64,000 bases of DNA from Leptothoe kymatousa TAU-MAC 1615. GTDB lineage: Bacteria; Cyanobacteriota; Cyanobacteriia; Phormidesmidales; Phormidesmidaceae. A program made the translations under genes and the position numbers. The notes below the pieces were generated by a model. The model was not told the DNA's origin. It did not search any database and worked only from the letters and a program-made list of their open reading frames with translations. Of this stretch, positions 28,470 to 37,559 are shown in pieces (position 1 is the first letter of the stretch; each line of letters starts with the position of its first letter). Location of the stretch: contig NZ_JADOER010000005.1 of NCBI RefSeq assembly GCF_018739865.1, positions 47,431-111,430 on the forward strand, read 5' to 3'.

Positions 28470-29426
28470 CTAGAAAGGTAGCTTTTTCTTGCTTTCGCGG
28501 CCGCTTTCAAAGTCAAGTTCCTTGAGCTTCTTCAGGATGCGGTTAAAGTATTCACCGAGATATTCTTCCACAGTGGTAATTTCGGTTTGGTCGAACCCAA
28601 AGGTGCTGTAAACCTTTTCCATTTCTGCATCCAACGGTTCGCTACCGGCACTGACTTCGGCAAACGCAAGCCGGTCCGCAAATTGCCAGCCCCACTGGAA
28701 AAAGTTGGCAAAGTGACGCACACCGCGCAACAGGCCTAAGGACATGGTAGAAACCTTAGCGTCTTCACCGGACAACCGTTCACATAGACGGACAAGCTCA
28801 TAACCGCCCCAGGCCCGGGTACCGGCCAATGGGAAGGAGCCCTTATTGGCTTCGGGCAGCTGCAGGGACCGGACGGCGAAACGCGCAATATCCTGGGTAT
28901 TCATGTAAGCAATGGGAGCCGCTTCCCCCATCACCCAAATCGCTTGCTTCTCTAAGACGGGAATAGCGTACTGACCAATCAGACCTTGCAAAAATCCACA
29001 GGGACGCAGAATCGTGTAGTTGATGCCCGACTCCTGCAGAAATTTTTCGGTGCAGTGCTTCACATTCATCAACGGCACGTGGGGATATTTCTCACAGTTG
29101 AGGATGGAAATAAATACGTAGCGTTCCACCTGGGCCTCAAGGGCCGCCTTGATGAGATTAACCTTGCCATCCCAATCAACGTCATACACAGAATCTTGGG
29201 GACGAGCGGTGGCCGCGTCGATGACGGCAGTGACGTCGTCGAAACAGGGGGGCAGGGACCTGGGCCCACGGAGATTGGCCTGAACCAGCTGCGCCCCCCA
29301 CTCTCTTAAAAATGATGCCTTTTGGAAGTTACGTACCAGGCACTTAACGTCAAACCCTTCATCTAACGCATTGCGTACAATCTGACGACCCAGCGTGCCC
29401 GTTGCACCAACTACCAATATGCTCAT
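28470..29426 (-). CDS. ycf39: Ycf39-like NAD(P)-binding protein
   Basis: An atypical short-chain dehydrogenase of 318 residues. The Rossmann motif ILVVGATGTLGRQIV opens the protein. YVFISILNCEKYPHVPLMNVKH and YTILRPCGFLQGL follow the NmrA/Ycf39 pattern. In cyanobacteria Ycf39 works with Hlip proteins in photosystem II assembly and chlorophyll delivery to D1. The neighbouring gene upstream on the same strand is petM, a commonly seen pairing. Confidence 0.9.
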   Translation of the reverse strand: MSILVVGATGTLGRQIVRNALDEGFDVKCLVRNFQKASFLREWGAQLVQANLRGPRSLPPCFDDVTAVIDAATARPQDSVYDVDWDGKVNLIKAALEAQVERYVFISILNCEKYPHVPLMNVKHCTEKFLQESGINYTILRPCGFLQGLIGQYAIPVLEKQAIWVMGEAAPIAYMNTQDIARFAVRSLQLPEANKGSFPLAGTRAWGGYELVRLCERLSGEDAKVSTMSLGLLRGVRHFANFFQWGWQFADRLAFAEVSAGSEPLDAEMEKVYSTFGFDQTEITTVEEYLGEYFNRILKKLKELDFESGRESKKKLPF

Positions 29427-29510
29427 GTTGGACTCTAAACAAAACTTAACGCTTTACTAAGCTTAACAGACCTCGCTTCGTTCGGAAACAGCGGATGGCC
29501 ACATTAAGCA

Positions 29511-29546
29511 AAAACGGGGCCGGTCGTTTATTACGAGCCCCGTTTT
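29511..29546 (-). terminator. petM terminator
   Basis: Stem AAAACGGGGC and GCCCCGTTTT with a 15-base loop, followed on the minus strand by a T-run. It lies just after petM and about 85 bp before ycf39, so ycf39 probably has its own promoter or depends on read-through. Confidence 0.8.
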
Positions 29547-29597
29547 AATTATGAATTCGCTGAATAACGTGAAGAAGAATGCTGTCTTCTCTCAGAA

Positions 29598-29702
29598 TTA
29601 CTCTTCAGCACCTTGCAGCTTCAGCATCAAAAAGCCAACGCCAAGGCCGACCATAACGATGACGAACATTGTGATTGCAACGGAAAAAATTTCTCCACCC
29701 AT
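29598..29702 (-). CDS. petM: cytochrome b6f complex subunit PetM
   Basis: A 34-residue single-helix protein: it begins MGGEIFSVAI, has one transmembrane helix (TMFVIVMVGLGVGFLML) and ends KLQGAEE, the recognisable PetM (subunit 7) pattern of the cytochrome b6f complex in the thylakoid. A very good ribosome binding site, AGGAGG, lies 13 bases upstream of the ATG. It is below usual ORF-calling length and easily missed. It precedes ycf39 and has its own terminator. Confidence 0.93.
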   Translation of the reverse strand: MGGEIFSVAITMFVIVMVGLGVGFLMLKLQGAEE

Positions 29703-29840
29703 GGTGCTTTGTTATCCTCCTGTATGCGCCTCCTCTGGTGGAGGGCTTATTAACGTTAATTCTCTAGTTACATTCTAAAGCAGTTTGCCCCCCTTACCCT
29801 GGCCCAACGGGAATATGCTTTGAAAGTCGCGACTGTTTTT

Positions 29841-30275
29841 TTACTGGGCGGGGCTAAAAGTGCCCCAAGTCCCATCATTGGAATTCTCGGCCCCGTAGGG
29901 CAATTGAAAGCCCGATAGCTCGGCCAAGGTAGCCAGGGGCTGGGCACCTAGGTAAAATTCACCGTTGATTTGCCAGGTAGGGTAGGCGTTAATCCCCACG
30001 GTGTTGCAAAGCTCTACCTGGGGATTCGGGCCTCGGCTATCGCATTCCACGTAGGGTAAAACCCCGGCTGCATGGCTAAATATTTGTTTTTGTCTGGCAC
30101 AGTGGGGGCACCAGTAAGCGCCGTACATTTTTGCCCCCGTCGTTGCTAGGTGCTCAGCGAGTTGAGCTTCATAGCTGGGTCCAAAGAATTGACCAATGGT
30201 GGGGTTTTGACACCCAGCAAATGCGATCGCACCCAGCCCCACCCCGATCAGCGTCCGTCTAGCCACCATTGCCAT
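29841..30275 (-). CDS. thioredoxin-like lipoprotein related to VKOR partner domain
   Basis: A 144-residue protein with an N-terminal lipoprotein-type signal (TLIGVGLGAIAFAGC) and a thioredoxin-like domain containing YWCPHC, then VECD and NPQVELC and YPTWQING. The same motifs occur in the C-terminal half of the VKOR fusion at 47527-48396, so the two are paralogues, this one lacking the membrane quinone reductase. Predicted role is disulfide exchange on the lumenal or periplasmic side; the redox partner is unknown. Confidence 0.82.
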   Translation of the reverse strand: MAMVARRTLIGVGLGAIAFAGCQNPTIGQFFGPSYEAQLAEHLATTGAKMYGAYWCPHCARQKQIFSHAAGVLPYVECDSRGPNPQVELCNTVGINAYPTWQINGEFYLGAQPLATLAELSGFQLPYGAENSNDGTWGTFSPAQ

Positions 30276-30521
30276 TCACACTCCAAAACACCAACTACAA
30301 TCATCAAATATCAGCCTTAAACTGGGCTTAATACAATGGCGATAGCTCACACCCCAGGGGGTGATGATTTCCAGTGGGGGTTACCGCCCACGATTAGGCC
30401 CCACGATTCCAAAGGAAACTGCCACAATAGAACACAACTTTTGACATTGGCACCAGTCTCCATAGTGCAGGGCAGCTCTATGGAGTGATTTTCAGGCCAA
30501 TATTGTCTCAGAGACTGACTT

Positions 30522-31694
30522 ATGAAGCCTTTTGACCTACCTACATCAGTAAGCCATGTGAGTCGATGGTTTATTGCTTGCCTATCGGCAATTGTGTTGT
30601 TTCTCTTTGGGGCCCAGCCTGTGGTGGCCCTCACCGAAACACCTGCCGCCGCGGCTAGCCTATCCAGCGAAAGTTTTGTAGCCGCCGCTGTGCGGGAAGT
30701 GGGGGATGCGGTCGTACGCATCGATACGGAGCGCACCGTTACCCGCAACGTCCCCGATCTGTTCTACGACGATCCGGTCTTTCGTGGCTTTTTTGGCCCC
30801 GACACATTCCAGCGCATTCCACAGCAGGAACGGCTAAGCGGTCAAGGGTCAGGCTTTATCGTAGACAGTAATGGCTATATTTTGACCAATGCCCATGTGG
30901 TCAATGAGGCGGACCGGGTGACCGTCACCCTCAAGGATGGACGCACATTTGACGGCACCGTTGAAGGCGCAGATGAGCTCACCGATCTAGCGGTGGTCAA
31001 AATCAAAACTAAGGCGGATGCACTCCCCGTGGCCACCCTGGGCGATTCTGACAGCGTGGATGTAGGCGACTGGGCCATTGCCGTGGGCAACCCCCTCGGC
31101 CTAGACAATACGGTTACGCTGGGCATTGTCAGTACGCTCAAGCGCTCGAGCGCCACAGTTGGCATCCCAGATAAGCGCCTAGACTTTATTCAAACTGACG
31201 CAGCCATTAACCCAGGTAACTCCGGCGGGCCTTTGCTCAACAGCCAGGGCGAAGTCATTGGCATCAACACCGCTATTCGGGCAGACGCCATGGGCATTGG
31301 CTTTGCCATCCCCATCAATAAGGCAAAATCGGTACAAGCCCAGCTAGCCCGAGGTGAACGGATTGCCCATCCCTACCTCGGCATCCAAATTGCGGACCTG
31401 ACGCCAGACCTGGCCAAACGCAATAATGAAGACCCCAATTCCAGCATGTTAATTCCTGAGATTAAGGGAGTACTGGTGATTCGGGTGCTGCCAGACACCC
31501 CCGCCGCCAGTGCGGGTCTACGCCGGGGCGATGTGATTACGCAAATCGATGAGCAAACATTGGCAACGGCGAATCAGCTACAAACCTATGTGGACCAAGC
31601 TAAAATCGGCCAGCGATTGAGGCTGAATTTCCGCCGGGGCGAACAGTCTCAGACGGTGACAATCAAAGCCGCTGAGTTGGAACGAGACGCCTAA
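30522..31694 (+). CDS. HtrA/Deg-family serine protease
   Basis: A 390-residue exported protease. A signal-like hydrophobic stretch (about residues 16-36) is followed by a trypsin-like domain with the catalytic triad visible as H125 (TNAHVV), D155 (TDLAVV) and S234 (GNSGGPLL), and a C-terminal PDZ domain (about 290-385: VLVIRVLPDTPAASAGLRRGDVI). Cyanobacteria have three members, HhoA, HhoB and HtrA; which one this is cannot be decided here. They degrade misfolded envelope and thylakoid-lumen proteins. Followed by a strong hairpin. Confidence 0.92.
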   Translation: MKPFDLPTSVSHVSRWFIACLSAIVLFLFGAQPVVALTETPAAAASLSSESFVAAAVREVGDAVVRIDTERTVTRNVPDLFYDDPVFRGFFGPDTFQRIPQQERLSGQGSGFIVDSNGYILTNAHVVNEADRVTVTLKDGRTFDGTVEGADELTDLAVVKIKTKADALPVATLGDSDSVDVGDWAIAVGNPLGLDNTVTLGIVSTLKRSSATVGIPDKRLDFIQTDAAINPGNSGGPLLNSQGEVIGINTAIRADAMGIGFAIPINKAKSVQAQLARGERIAHPYLGIQIADLTPDLAKRNNEDPNSSMLIPEIKGVLVIRVLPDTPAASAGLRRGDVITQIDEQTLATANQLQTYVDQAKIGQRLRLNFRRGEQSQTVTIKAAELERDA

Positions 31695-31706
31695 GCGGCT
31701 AGTTAA

Positions 31707-31740
31707 AACCGGATGGAGCTAGACTTTGCTCCATCCGGTT
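31707..31740 (+). terminator. hairpin after the Deg protease gene
   Basis: Perfect 13-bp stem, AACCGGATGGAGC and GCTCCATCCGGTT, beginning 13 bp after the stop. No T-run follows, so it may act as an mRNA 3' stabiliser rather than a classical terminator. Confidence 0.65.
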
Positions 31741-31789
31741 ACACGGTCTTAAGGGGGGTAGGCTGGTTTAGCCCTGCGGCCAAGCCTTT

Positions 31790-32086
31790 CTAAAGACTCA
31801 GGTTGTCTAAAGTTTTTGCGATCGCATCCACAAACCTATCGCCTAGTTTTGCGGCTAACAGGATGCAGACCTGCATCACCAGCAAAATCAAACATAGCTG
31901 CAAAGAAGACAGCTGGTCCACCGATTCAATGCCAGCGTAGAACAACGGAATTGAAACCAGGAGGCCACCCACCACCAGGCCGCCCAAAAGTCTGATGTAT
32001 AGGGGGTTTATCCAGCCAGTATCAGCACTTAAAAACTTGATATACAACGCCTCGATGGGACCTGGATCAGAATCTGGAGATGCCAT
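31790..32086 (-). CDS. small two-helix membrane protein
   Basis: About 98 residues from the ATG at 32086 (MASPDSDPGPIEALYIKFL); the frame opens at a TTG at 32149, but that extension looks unconserved. Two hydrophobic segments, IRLLGGLVVGGLLVSIPLFYAG and LCLILLVMQVCILLAAKL, suggest a membrane hairpin. No family is recognised. It is the last gene of the ycf46 cluster on this strand and may be co-transcribed with it. Confidence 0.55.
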   Translation of the reverse strand: MASPDSDPGPIEALYIKFLSADTGWINPLYIRLLGGLVVGGLLVSIPLFYAGIESVDQLSSLQLCLILLVMQVCILLAAKLGDRFVDAIAKTLDNLSL

Positions 32087-32155
32087 GGCAGCTTCGATTG
32101 AATGTATTGGGGTGAAGGGGGCTACAGCCAAATAGCCACCGTTTCCCAACCAAAC

Positions 32156-33667
32156 TTACTCAAAATCTTTGATGCGATCGCTCAACGCCGATTGCCGCGA
32201 TGCCAGACGCGCCTTTCCCGAGGCCGCCCATGCCTGTAGCGCATCCACCTGGTCCTTGGCCGTACGCGCCAGGGGCACGAGTTGGCTGGCCGCCTCTAAA
32301 ATGTCATCCACCGTAAAGTCACGATTTTGACTAAAGCCAATGTGCATCGCCTCCACAATGGCTTGCTCAATTTCGGCCCCCGAAAAATCAGGCGTTTCAT
32401 AGGCCAACCGGCTCGTATCGTAACCTTTCACATTGTGGGGCCGCAGCCGCGTGAGATGCACATTAAAAATCGCATCTCGCTCTGGCTGGCTAGGCAAGCC
32501 AACAAAAAAGATTTCATCAAAGCGACCTCGCCGCAGCAACTCAGGCGGCAAAGCACCGATATTATTAGCCGTCGCCACCACAAATACAGGGGACTTTTTC
32601 TCCGAGAGCCAGGTCAAAAAGGTGCCAAATACCCGACTGGTCGTACCCGAATCCCCACCCCCAGCAAAACCAGCAAAGGCTTTGTCAATTTCATCAATCC
32701 AGAGCACACAGGGGGCTAACGCCTCAGCCAGCTGAATCATCTGGCGGGTGCGGGCCTCCGATTCCCCCACCAGCCCAGCAAACAGCCGCCCCACATCCAA
32801 ACGCAGCAATGGCAGCTGCCAATGGTGGGCAATAGCTTTAGCCGTCAGCGACTTACCTGTCCCTTGAATCCCCACTAACATCAACCCGCGAGGATGGGGC
32901 AAACCATATTGTCGAGCCCGTTCCGAAAATGAGCCCCCCCGCTTAATCAACCAGTCCTTCAAGTTATCCAAACCACCGATATCTGAGATCTTTTCAGTGG
33001 CGGGGTAAAAATCTAAAATCTGAGTTTGACGAATGGTTTGACGCTTTTCTTCCAAAATCAGATCGATGTCATCCGGGCTAAAGGCACCATTGGCGGCAAT
33101 GCCCCGAGCCAATACCCGACGGATGCGCTCCATGGATAGGCCCTGACAGGAACGCACTAACGTATCCATGGCCTTAGAGGTGGGCAACTTGCCCATCGCC
33201 CCCAGCAACGTTTCAATTTCCTGACGAATTTCATCCACGGTGGGCAACGGAAACTCCAAAACCGTCAGCAATTCGCTTAGCTCATCGGGAATGGTTAACT
33301 GAGCCGAAAGAATAACAATGTTTTTCGGCTGAGATTTCAAACTGCGGGCCAAATTACGCAGTTTTCGAGACACCGCAATGTCATCTAAAAAGCGATGAAA
33401 ATCTCTCAGAATAAAGACTGCAGATGTTCCGGCAGAAAGCTTTTCGACAAATTCTAAGGCCTGCAGAGGATTTCGACGCGCTTCCCCCACATCATTAGGA
33501 TTGCCCCGATACCCATCGACAAAATCCCACACATAGACAGCACGATTACCCGTTGCCACGGCCACCTTAGCAATGGAGTCTTCCGCCCGTTCTTCTTCAC
33601 GGGTAGGAATGTAAACCAGAGGATAGCGCGCTCGAATGAGTAAACCTAATTCTTCACTAAATGCCAT
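32156..33667 (-). CDS. ycf46: Ycf46-like AAA ATPase
   Basis: A 503-residue AAA protein. An N-terminal regulatory part (1-240) is followed by the ATPase core with Walker A GIQGTGKSLTAKA, Walker B CVLWIDEIDKAF, sensor VVATANN and arginine finger LLRRGRFDEIFF. The sequence opens with the Ycf46-like MAFSEELGLLIRARYPLVYIP. In cyanobacteria Ycf46 has been linked to inorganic carbon use and photosynthesis regulation; this comes from family literature. It is 5 bp downstream of the YceD-like gene. Confidence 0.92.
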   Translation of the reverse strand: MAFSEELGLLIRARYPLVYIPTREEERAEDSIAKVAVATGNRAVYVWDFVDGYRGNPNDVGEARRNPLQALEFVEKLSAGTSAVFILRDFHRFLDDIAVSRKLRNLARSLKSQPKNIVILSAQLTIPDELSELLTVLEFPLPTVDEIRQEIETLLGAMGKLPTSKAMDTLVRSCQGLSMERIRRVLARGIAANGAFSPDDIDLILEEKRQTIRQTQILDFYPATEKISDIGGLDNLKDWLIKRGGSFSERARQYGLPHPRGLMLVGIQGTGKSLTAKAIAHHWQLPLLRLDVGRLFAGLVGESEARTRQMIQLAEALAPCVLWIDEIDKAFAGFAGGGDSGTTSRVFGTFLTWLSEKKSPVFVVATANNIGALPPELLRRGRFDEIFFVGLPSQPERDAIFNVHLTRLRPHNVKGYDTSRLAYETPDFSGAEIEQAIVEAMHIGFSQNRDFTVDDILEAASQLVPLARTAKDQVDALQAWAASGKARLASRQSALSDRIKDFE

Positions 33668-33672
33668 ACCAA

Positions 33673-34176
33673 CTACTCAGAAAGCTGCTGCTTTAGGGAC
33701 GATAGGGCGGCCCAACGCTGATCCGTCGGCGCGTCACCACTATCTGTGGCCAATGGATTAGCGATTCCTTCGCAGGCTTGATCACAGAGTTGACGTTGGG
33801 GCATGGCCAAACAAAGCTGTTCGTATAGCCATTTGGCTGGCTCAAAATGCCCTTGGGGAGATAGGGTCTCAACCAAATCCTCTAAACTCACTTCCACTTC
33901 TTCGGCGTGCTGCTCAGTCAGAGGCTCCTGCAGCCAAATAAATTCTGACGTATCTACTTGAATGCGGGTATTGTAATTTTGCAAACATCGATGACAGGTC
34001 AGCGTTGTGATGGTTTCCGCTTGCACTGCAACATCTAAAAAATTACCCCGATGTTGAATCCGAATCCGACCTTTGACTGGCGTCAGAGTATCTAAGTCAC
34101 TGAGGTAATCCTCGACTTCAATAGTCCGGGTCTGATCAAGATCTTTGACTAAATGGGGAATATAGATTCGCTGCAT
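33673..34176 (-). CDS. YceD-family (DUF177) protein
   Basis: From the ATG at 34176 the product has 167 residues and begins MQRIYIPHLVKDLDQTRT, as expected; the longer frame from 34248 adds 24 unconserved residues. The family core CHRCLQNYNTRI, with its paired cysteines, and a second pair at LCDQACEG are visible. In bacteria and plastids YceD is required for 23S rRNA accumulation. It sits between khpB and ycf46, the usual cyanobacterial arrangement. Confidence 0.85.
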   Translation of the reverse strand: MQRIYIPHLVKDLDQTRTIEVEDYLSDLDTLTPVKGRIRIQHRGNFLDVAVQAETITTLTCHRCLQNYNTRIQVDTSEFIWLQEPLTEQHAEEVEVSLEDLVETLSPQGHFEPAKWLYEQLCLAMPQRQLCDQACEGIANPLATDSGDAPTDQRWAALSSLKQQLSE

Positions 34177-34266
34177 AGGACCCTTGCAGCCCCTCATACG
34201 GGGCACAATAAACAAGTTCAAATCTGGGAAAGACCCAGCTAGCATCAAACGGCAATACCTGAGACC

Positions 34267-34785
34267 TTATTCGTCTTCACCAGGGGCGTCGGTGTCTCCC
34301 GCTGCTCGCACAACCAGGCGGCGATCGGGTTCACGACCGCGGCTAAAGGTTTCTAAGCCACCGTAGTCCTTCAAAAAAGAGTGCACCTGCCGACGTTCAG
34401 CCGAAGACAAATCCGCTAACTCTTGCTCATGGCCACTTTCGATGGCGGTGGCAGCTGCCTTTTCCGCAATGGCTTTGATCTCATCTCGACGCTGTTGCCG
34501 ATATCCCTGCAGTTCAATGGTGTAAGACTGCTGATCGGCTTCATCTTGGCCGATATTGAGGACAGTATTCGCCAAATATTGGATCGAGTCTAAAACCCGA
34601 CCGCGATCGCCCAGCAAACCATCAATTTGAGCCTGGGTTAGGGACCCATCATCGATAGTCAACCAAAAACTGCCGTCACCCAAGTCGTCATCAACATGCT
34701 TACCAGTCACACTGGCGGTCAGGCCCTGATGTTCTAACAGTTGCGATAGCCATTGAATACCGCTCTGGTCTTGCTGATCACCCAT
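34267..34785 (-). CDS. khpB: KH-R3H RNA-binding protein (Jag/KhpB)
   Basis: A 172-residue protein with a KH-like region (about 40-100: LLGDRGRVLDSIQYLAN, the GxxG loop equivalent GDRG) and a C-terminal R3H domain (about 105-165: LSSAERRQVHSFLKDYGGL, SRGREPDRRLVV). The Jag N-terminal motif is short. It immediately follows yidC, as in most bacteria, and is thought to link RNA metabolism with envelope functions. The acidic C-terminus (DTDAPGEDE) is variable. Confidence 0.87.
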   Translation of the reverse strand: MGDQQDQSGIQWLSQLLEHQGLTASVTGKHVDDDLGDGSFWLTIDDGSLTQAQIDGLLGDRGRVLDSIQYLANTVLNIGQDEADQQSYTIELQGYRQQRRDEIKAIAEKAAATAIESGHEQELADLSSAERRQVHSFLKDYGGLETFSRGREPDRRLVVRAAGDTDAPGEDE

Positions 34786-34832
34786 AAATTATTTACTCAG
34801 CGCTTCAAATGCAACCACAAGTCTACCGAAAG

Positions 34833-36122
34833 CTAGCGATTCGAGACCTTCTTTTTAGAGCCACCACCAGATTTCTTATTACCTTTAGACCGATTAGAGC
34901 GTCCAGAGCTAGATTTGTTAGCTTTGTTGCCGCCTTTCTTAGCTGCAGTTTTTGTGGACTTCGCTTGACCGTCGCCATCTTTAGCCGATGACTTACGGGA
35001 GCCTGGCTCAAACGCTAGGGCATCCCGGTCCTCACTGGAAGTCTTTGATTCTTGAGCATCGACCAAAGCCTGAATATTTTCGGGCAATGGCTCCTTGGAA
35101 AGGATAAAGGACTGAGCTGTCTGAAATACGTTGGCCAACACCATGTATAGCAACACACCGGCAGGCAAGGGGAAGAACAAGAACATGCCTGAGAAAAGCA
35201 CCGGCGTTAGCTTGGTGATTGTCTCCTGCTGAGGATTGTCGCTAGAGGACTGACCGGACAGTAGTTGGTTGGCATATAGGCTGATGCCAAAGAAAAGCAC
35301 CATACCTAAGATGTCCCAATGGATCGAACCGTCGTCGCCCATGGCACCGATGCGGCCCAGCTCCTTAATGAATAGGAAACCTTTATTGGCAGCCAGACCC
35401 TTCACCTTGGCCTGAACAGTGACATCCCCCGGTGCAAGGGCTGTAATCTGACCGTTCTCATCAATCTTGACGAATTCTTGACCCTTGGTCACTTCCCACT
35501 GGGGCACAAAGGCGGATGGATCCTCTGCATACTCATCAGCGAGCTTCTGAACAGAGTCACCGTCGGTGGTTTGCAAACGAACAGCAGCGGTACTACCTAC
35601 GGCAATGCGATTACCTGCGGGCAAGAAAGCTGAAACTGGGAAATGCTCACCATCGGCCACGTAAAGACTCGACGGCTTAGTGGAAAATGCTTGGGGCTGA
35701 ACTTGCTCGATGGCGTCTTGGGGAAGGATTTGCAAATTGACAGGGTAAGTAATGTCAGCAAACGGTGATCCCCGTAGGGTGGCAAACAACGCGAACAAGA
35801 TAGGCATCTGGAGCACCACTGGGAAACACCCGGCTAAGGGGTTACCAAACTCCTTGTAGACACCGCTCATCTCCGACTGCAGTTTGGCCGGATCGTCCTT
35901 ATAGCGTTCTTGGATTTCTTTGACCTTCTTTTGCATGAGGGGTTGGGTAATCTTCATGCGTCGCATATTGCGAATCGACCCAGCATTGAGCGGGTAGAGA
36001 GCAAAGCGAATAAGTAGGGTCAACGCCACAATAGCGAGACCATAACTAGGCACAATCCCATAGAAAAAATCTAGGATTGGCAGCATTATGTTGTTCGTCA
36101 GAAATCCAATACCGAAATCCAT
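34833..36122 (-). CDS. yidC: membrane protein insertase YidC
   Basis: A 429-residue insertase with the YidC core: [19 protein letters not shown], the cytosolic hairpin ([22 protein letters not shown] region), [20 protein letters not shown] and [19 protein letters not shown]. Between the second and third core helices (about residues 135-250) sits an extra extracytoplasmic domain whose end, [21 protein letters not shown], looks like a Big2 immunoglobulin-like fold. The C-terminus is a long Lys/Ser-rich tail, likely ribosome-binding. Needed for inserting thylakoid and plasma membrane proteins. Confidence 0.95.
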   Translation of the reverse strand: MDFGIGFLTNNIMLPILDFFYGIVPSYGLAIVALTLLIRFALYPLNAGSIRNMRRMKITQPLMQKKVKEIQERYKDDPAKLQSEMSGVYKEFGNPLAGCFPVVLQMPILFALFATLRGSPFADITYPVNLQILPQDAIEQVQPQAFSTKPSSLYVADGEHFPVSAFLPAGNRIAVGSTAAVRLQTTDGDSVQKLADEYAEDPSAFVPQWEVTKGQEFVKIDENGQITALAPGDVTVQAKVKGLAANKGFLFIKELGRIGAMGDDGSIHWDILGMVLFFGISLYANQLLSGQSSSDNPQQETITKLTPVLFSGMFLFFPLPAGVLLYMVLANVFQTAQSFILSKEPLPENIQALVDAQESKTSSEDRDALAFEPGSRKSSAKDGDGQAKSTKTAAKKGGNKANKSSSGRSNRSKGNKKSGGGSKKKVSNR

Positions 36123-36518
36123 TCGCGCTTACCAAGCAAATTGCATACCGAACTCTAATGTATCTGAATATTGCGGAACTTAGGGGCATTCGCCGCAAAA
36201 AGAACCACTTATTTCAACCCGACAATGGGTATGGCAGACGGTGTCCCGCCCTTTAATTGACGGTTATTCCCCCTCGTCGCCAGGATAAAGCGTTAGGTTT
36301 TCTTAGAATTGCGGCCACACACCTAAATGGGCCAGCTACTTTGTCGCCACCAGAGCAAAAAATAGCCCTTCGTTTGCCTGGTTCTATCACGTCCTGAGGC
36401 AAACGAAGGGTCGATAAAATTAGGCTTTTGGATGGACGGGCGAAGCAAACCTAAAAGTGGTATGCCCCACATTCCAACCTTTATGCGGAAGCACCTGAAA
36501 AGTAGCTTGCAAAGACGA
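36123..36518. other. intergenic region between the PH-domain gene and yidC
   Basis: About 400 bp in an otherwise compact cluster. It contains the strong minus-strand terminator at 36356-36410 and, downstream of it (36123-36350), the presumed yidC promoter. No gene is seen. Confidence 0.5.
36356..36410 (-). terminator. terminator between PH-domain gene and yidC
   Basis: Perfect 14-bp stem, CCCTTCGTTTGCCT and AGGCAAACGAAGGG, with a 17-base loop; on the minus strand it is followed by CTATTTTTT. It separates rpmH-rnpA-PH transcripts from yidC. Confidence 0.9.
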
Positions 36519-36908
36519 CTAAACGCGCATTTTGCTAGCTTCTTGAGCTTTTTCAGAAATGTGGCCCATAATTTGGTCGTAGAGTTCGCGGAAATTAGGC
36601 ACGGCACGCATTTCTAGGCGGCTACCATCTTTCAGCTGCACCGACATATCGCCCCAGAAACCTAAGCCCCGAGGGATAACGGCAACCCGAGTCACCTCTG
36701 AATAAATTAGGTCGGTACGGTTACGTCCCATCCATCCACCGGTAACGGAAATGCGACGGTTAGTAATGCGATAGCGCACCCATAGGGCGCGAATAATGGC
36801 ACCGATGGTAAGGGGAATAAAAACCAGGGTAATGGCTAATACGCTGTGGAAGATCAAATCCCCAATGTGGGGACCCCCTTCGTAATAAACTTCCTCTTTA
36901 ATGGCCAT
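36519..36908 (-). CDS. PH-domain membrane protein
   Basis: A 129-residue protein with a hydrophobic segment (about 19-45: FHSVLAITLVFIPLTIGAI) followed by a bacterial PH (bPH2-like) domain: YRITNRRISVTGGWMGR, VTRVAVIPRGLGFWGDM and LRAV-like strands. Conserved in this position between rnpA and yidC in cyanobacteria. It overlaps the end of rnpA by 11 bp, so the two are translationally coupled. Function is not established. Confidence 0.85.
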   Translation of the reverse strand: MAIKEEVYYEGGPHIGDLIFHSVLAITLVFIPLTIGAIIRALWVRYRITNRRISVTGGWMGRNRTDLIYSEVTRVAVIPRGLGFWGDMSVQLKDGSRLEMRAVPNFRELYDQIMGHISEKAQEASKMRV

Positions 36909-37278
36909 GCAGCACCTCCAGCTCTACCAATAGTTTCTCTAATTCTTGCAAAAATTCGTAATATTCGCAGGCGGTAGCACTGGGCCTCACATTGATGACC
37001 ACCCACCATGCCCCGTCCGCATTGGGAAGCAGCGTTTGCAGAGCGGCATGAATTTGACGCTTGATACGGTTTCTAACCACGGCGCGCTTATGGACCTTGC
37101 GACTGATAGATACGCCAAAACAAACACCCGGCGGACATCCGTTGGAAGATGTGATGCCGGGTGTTTGATTTTTCAATGCTTTAACAGCCAGGTGATGGCT
37201 GCTGGCTCGTCGCCCCTGACGGTATACCTTGGAGAACAAACGGGGTGACCGCAGTCGATATTGCCTAGGTAACGCCAC
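36898..37278 (-). CDS. rnpA: ribonuclease P protein component
   Basis: Protein subunit of RNase P, which cuts the 5' leader from tRNA precursors. The 126-residue product has YRLRSPRLFSKVYRQGRR at the start and the family signature VHKRAVVRNRIKRQIHAAL near residue 62. Located 23 bp downstream of rpmH, the near-universal arrangement, and overlapping the PH-domain gene. Confidence 0.95.
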   Translation of the reverse strand: MALPRQYRLRSPRLFSKVYRQGRRASSHHLAVKALKNQTPGITSSNGCPPGVCFGVSISRKVHKRAVVRNRIKRQIHAALQTLLPNADGAWWVVINVRPSATACEYYEFLQELEKLLVELEVLHGH

Positions 37279-37301
37279 GGATGCGATCTCACTAAAATGC
37301 T

Positions 37302-37439
37302 CTAGACAGCCAGACGAGCACGCCCCTTCTTACGGCGGGCTTGAATTACACGACGGCCATTAGCGGTGCGCATGCGAACACGAAAACCGGAAACGCGCTT
37401 GCGTTTACGAGATGTACCGCCGAGGGTGCGCTTAGTCAT
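37302..37439 (-). CDS. rpmH: 50S ribosomal protein L34
   Basis: A 45-residue, very basic protein starting [19 protein letters not shown] and ending [10 protein letters not shown], the L34 pattern. The frame extends upstream to 37487, but the ATG at 37439 matches the family start. First gene of the rpmH-rnpA-PH unit. Confidence 0.95.
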   Translation of the reverse strand: MTKRTLGGTSRKRKRVSGFRVRMRTANGRRVIQARRKKGRARLAV

Positions 37440-37559
37440 AGCGATTGCTCCTAGGTCTGCTCTAACAAAATTACTACTTGCGCCCATCAGCGCGGTCTAT
37501 GATAGTAACACGTTAAAGCCACCATTGGTAAAGGGTTATCGGCTCAAATTTGTCGCTAA

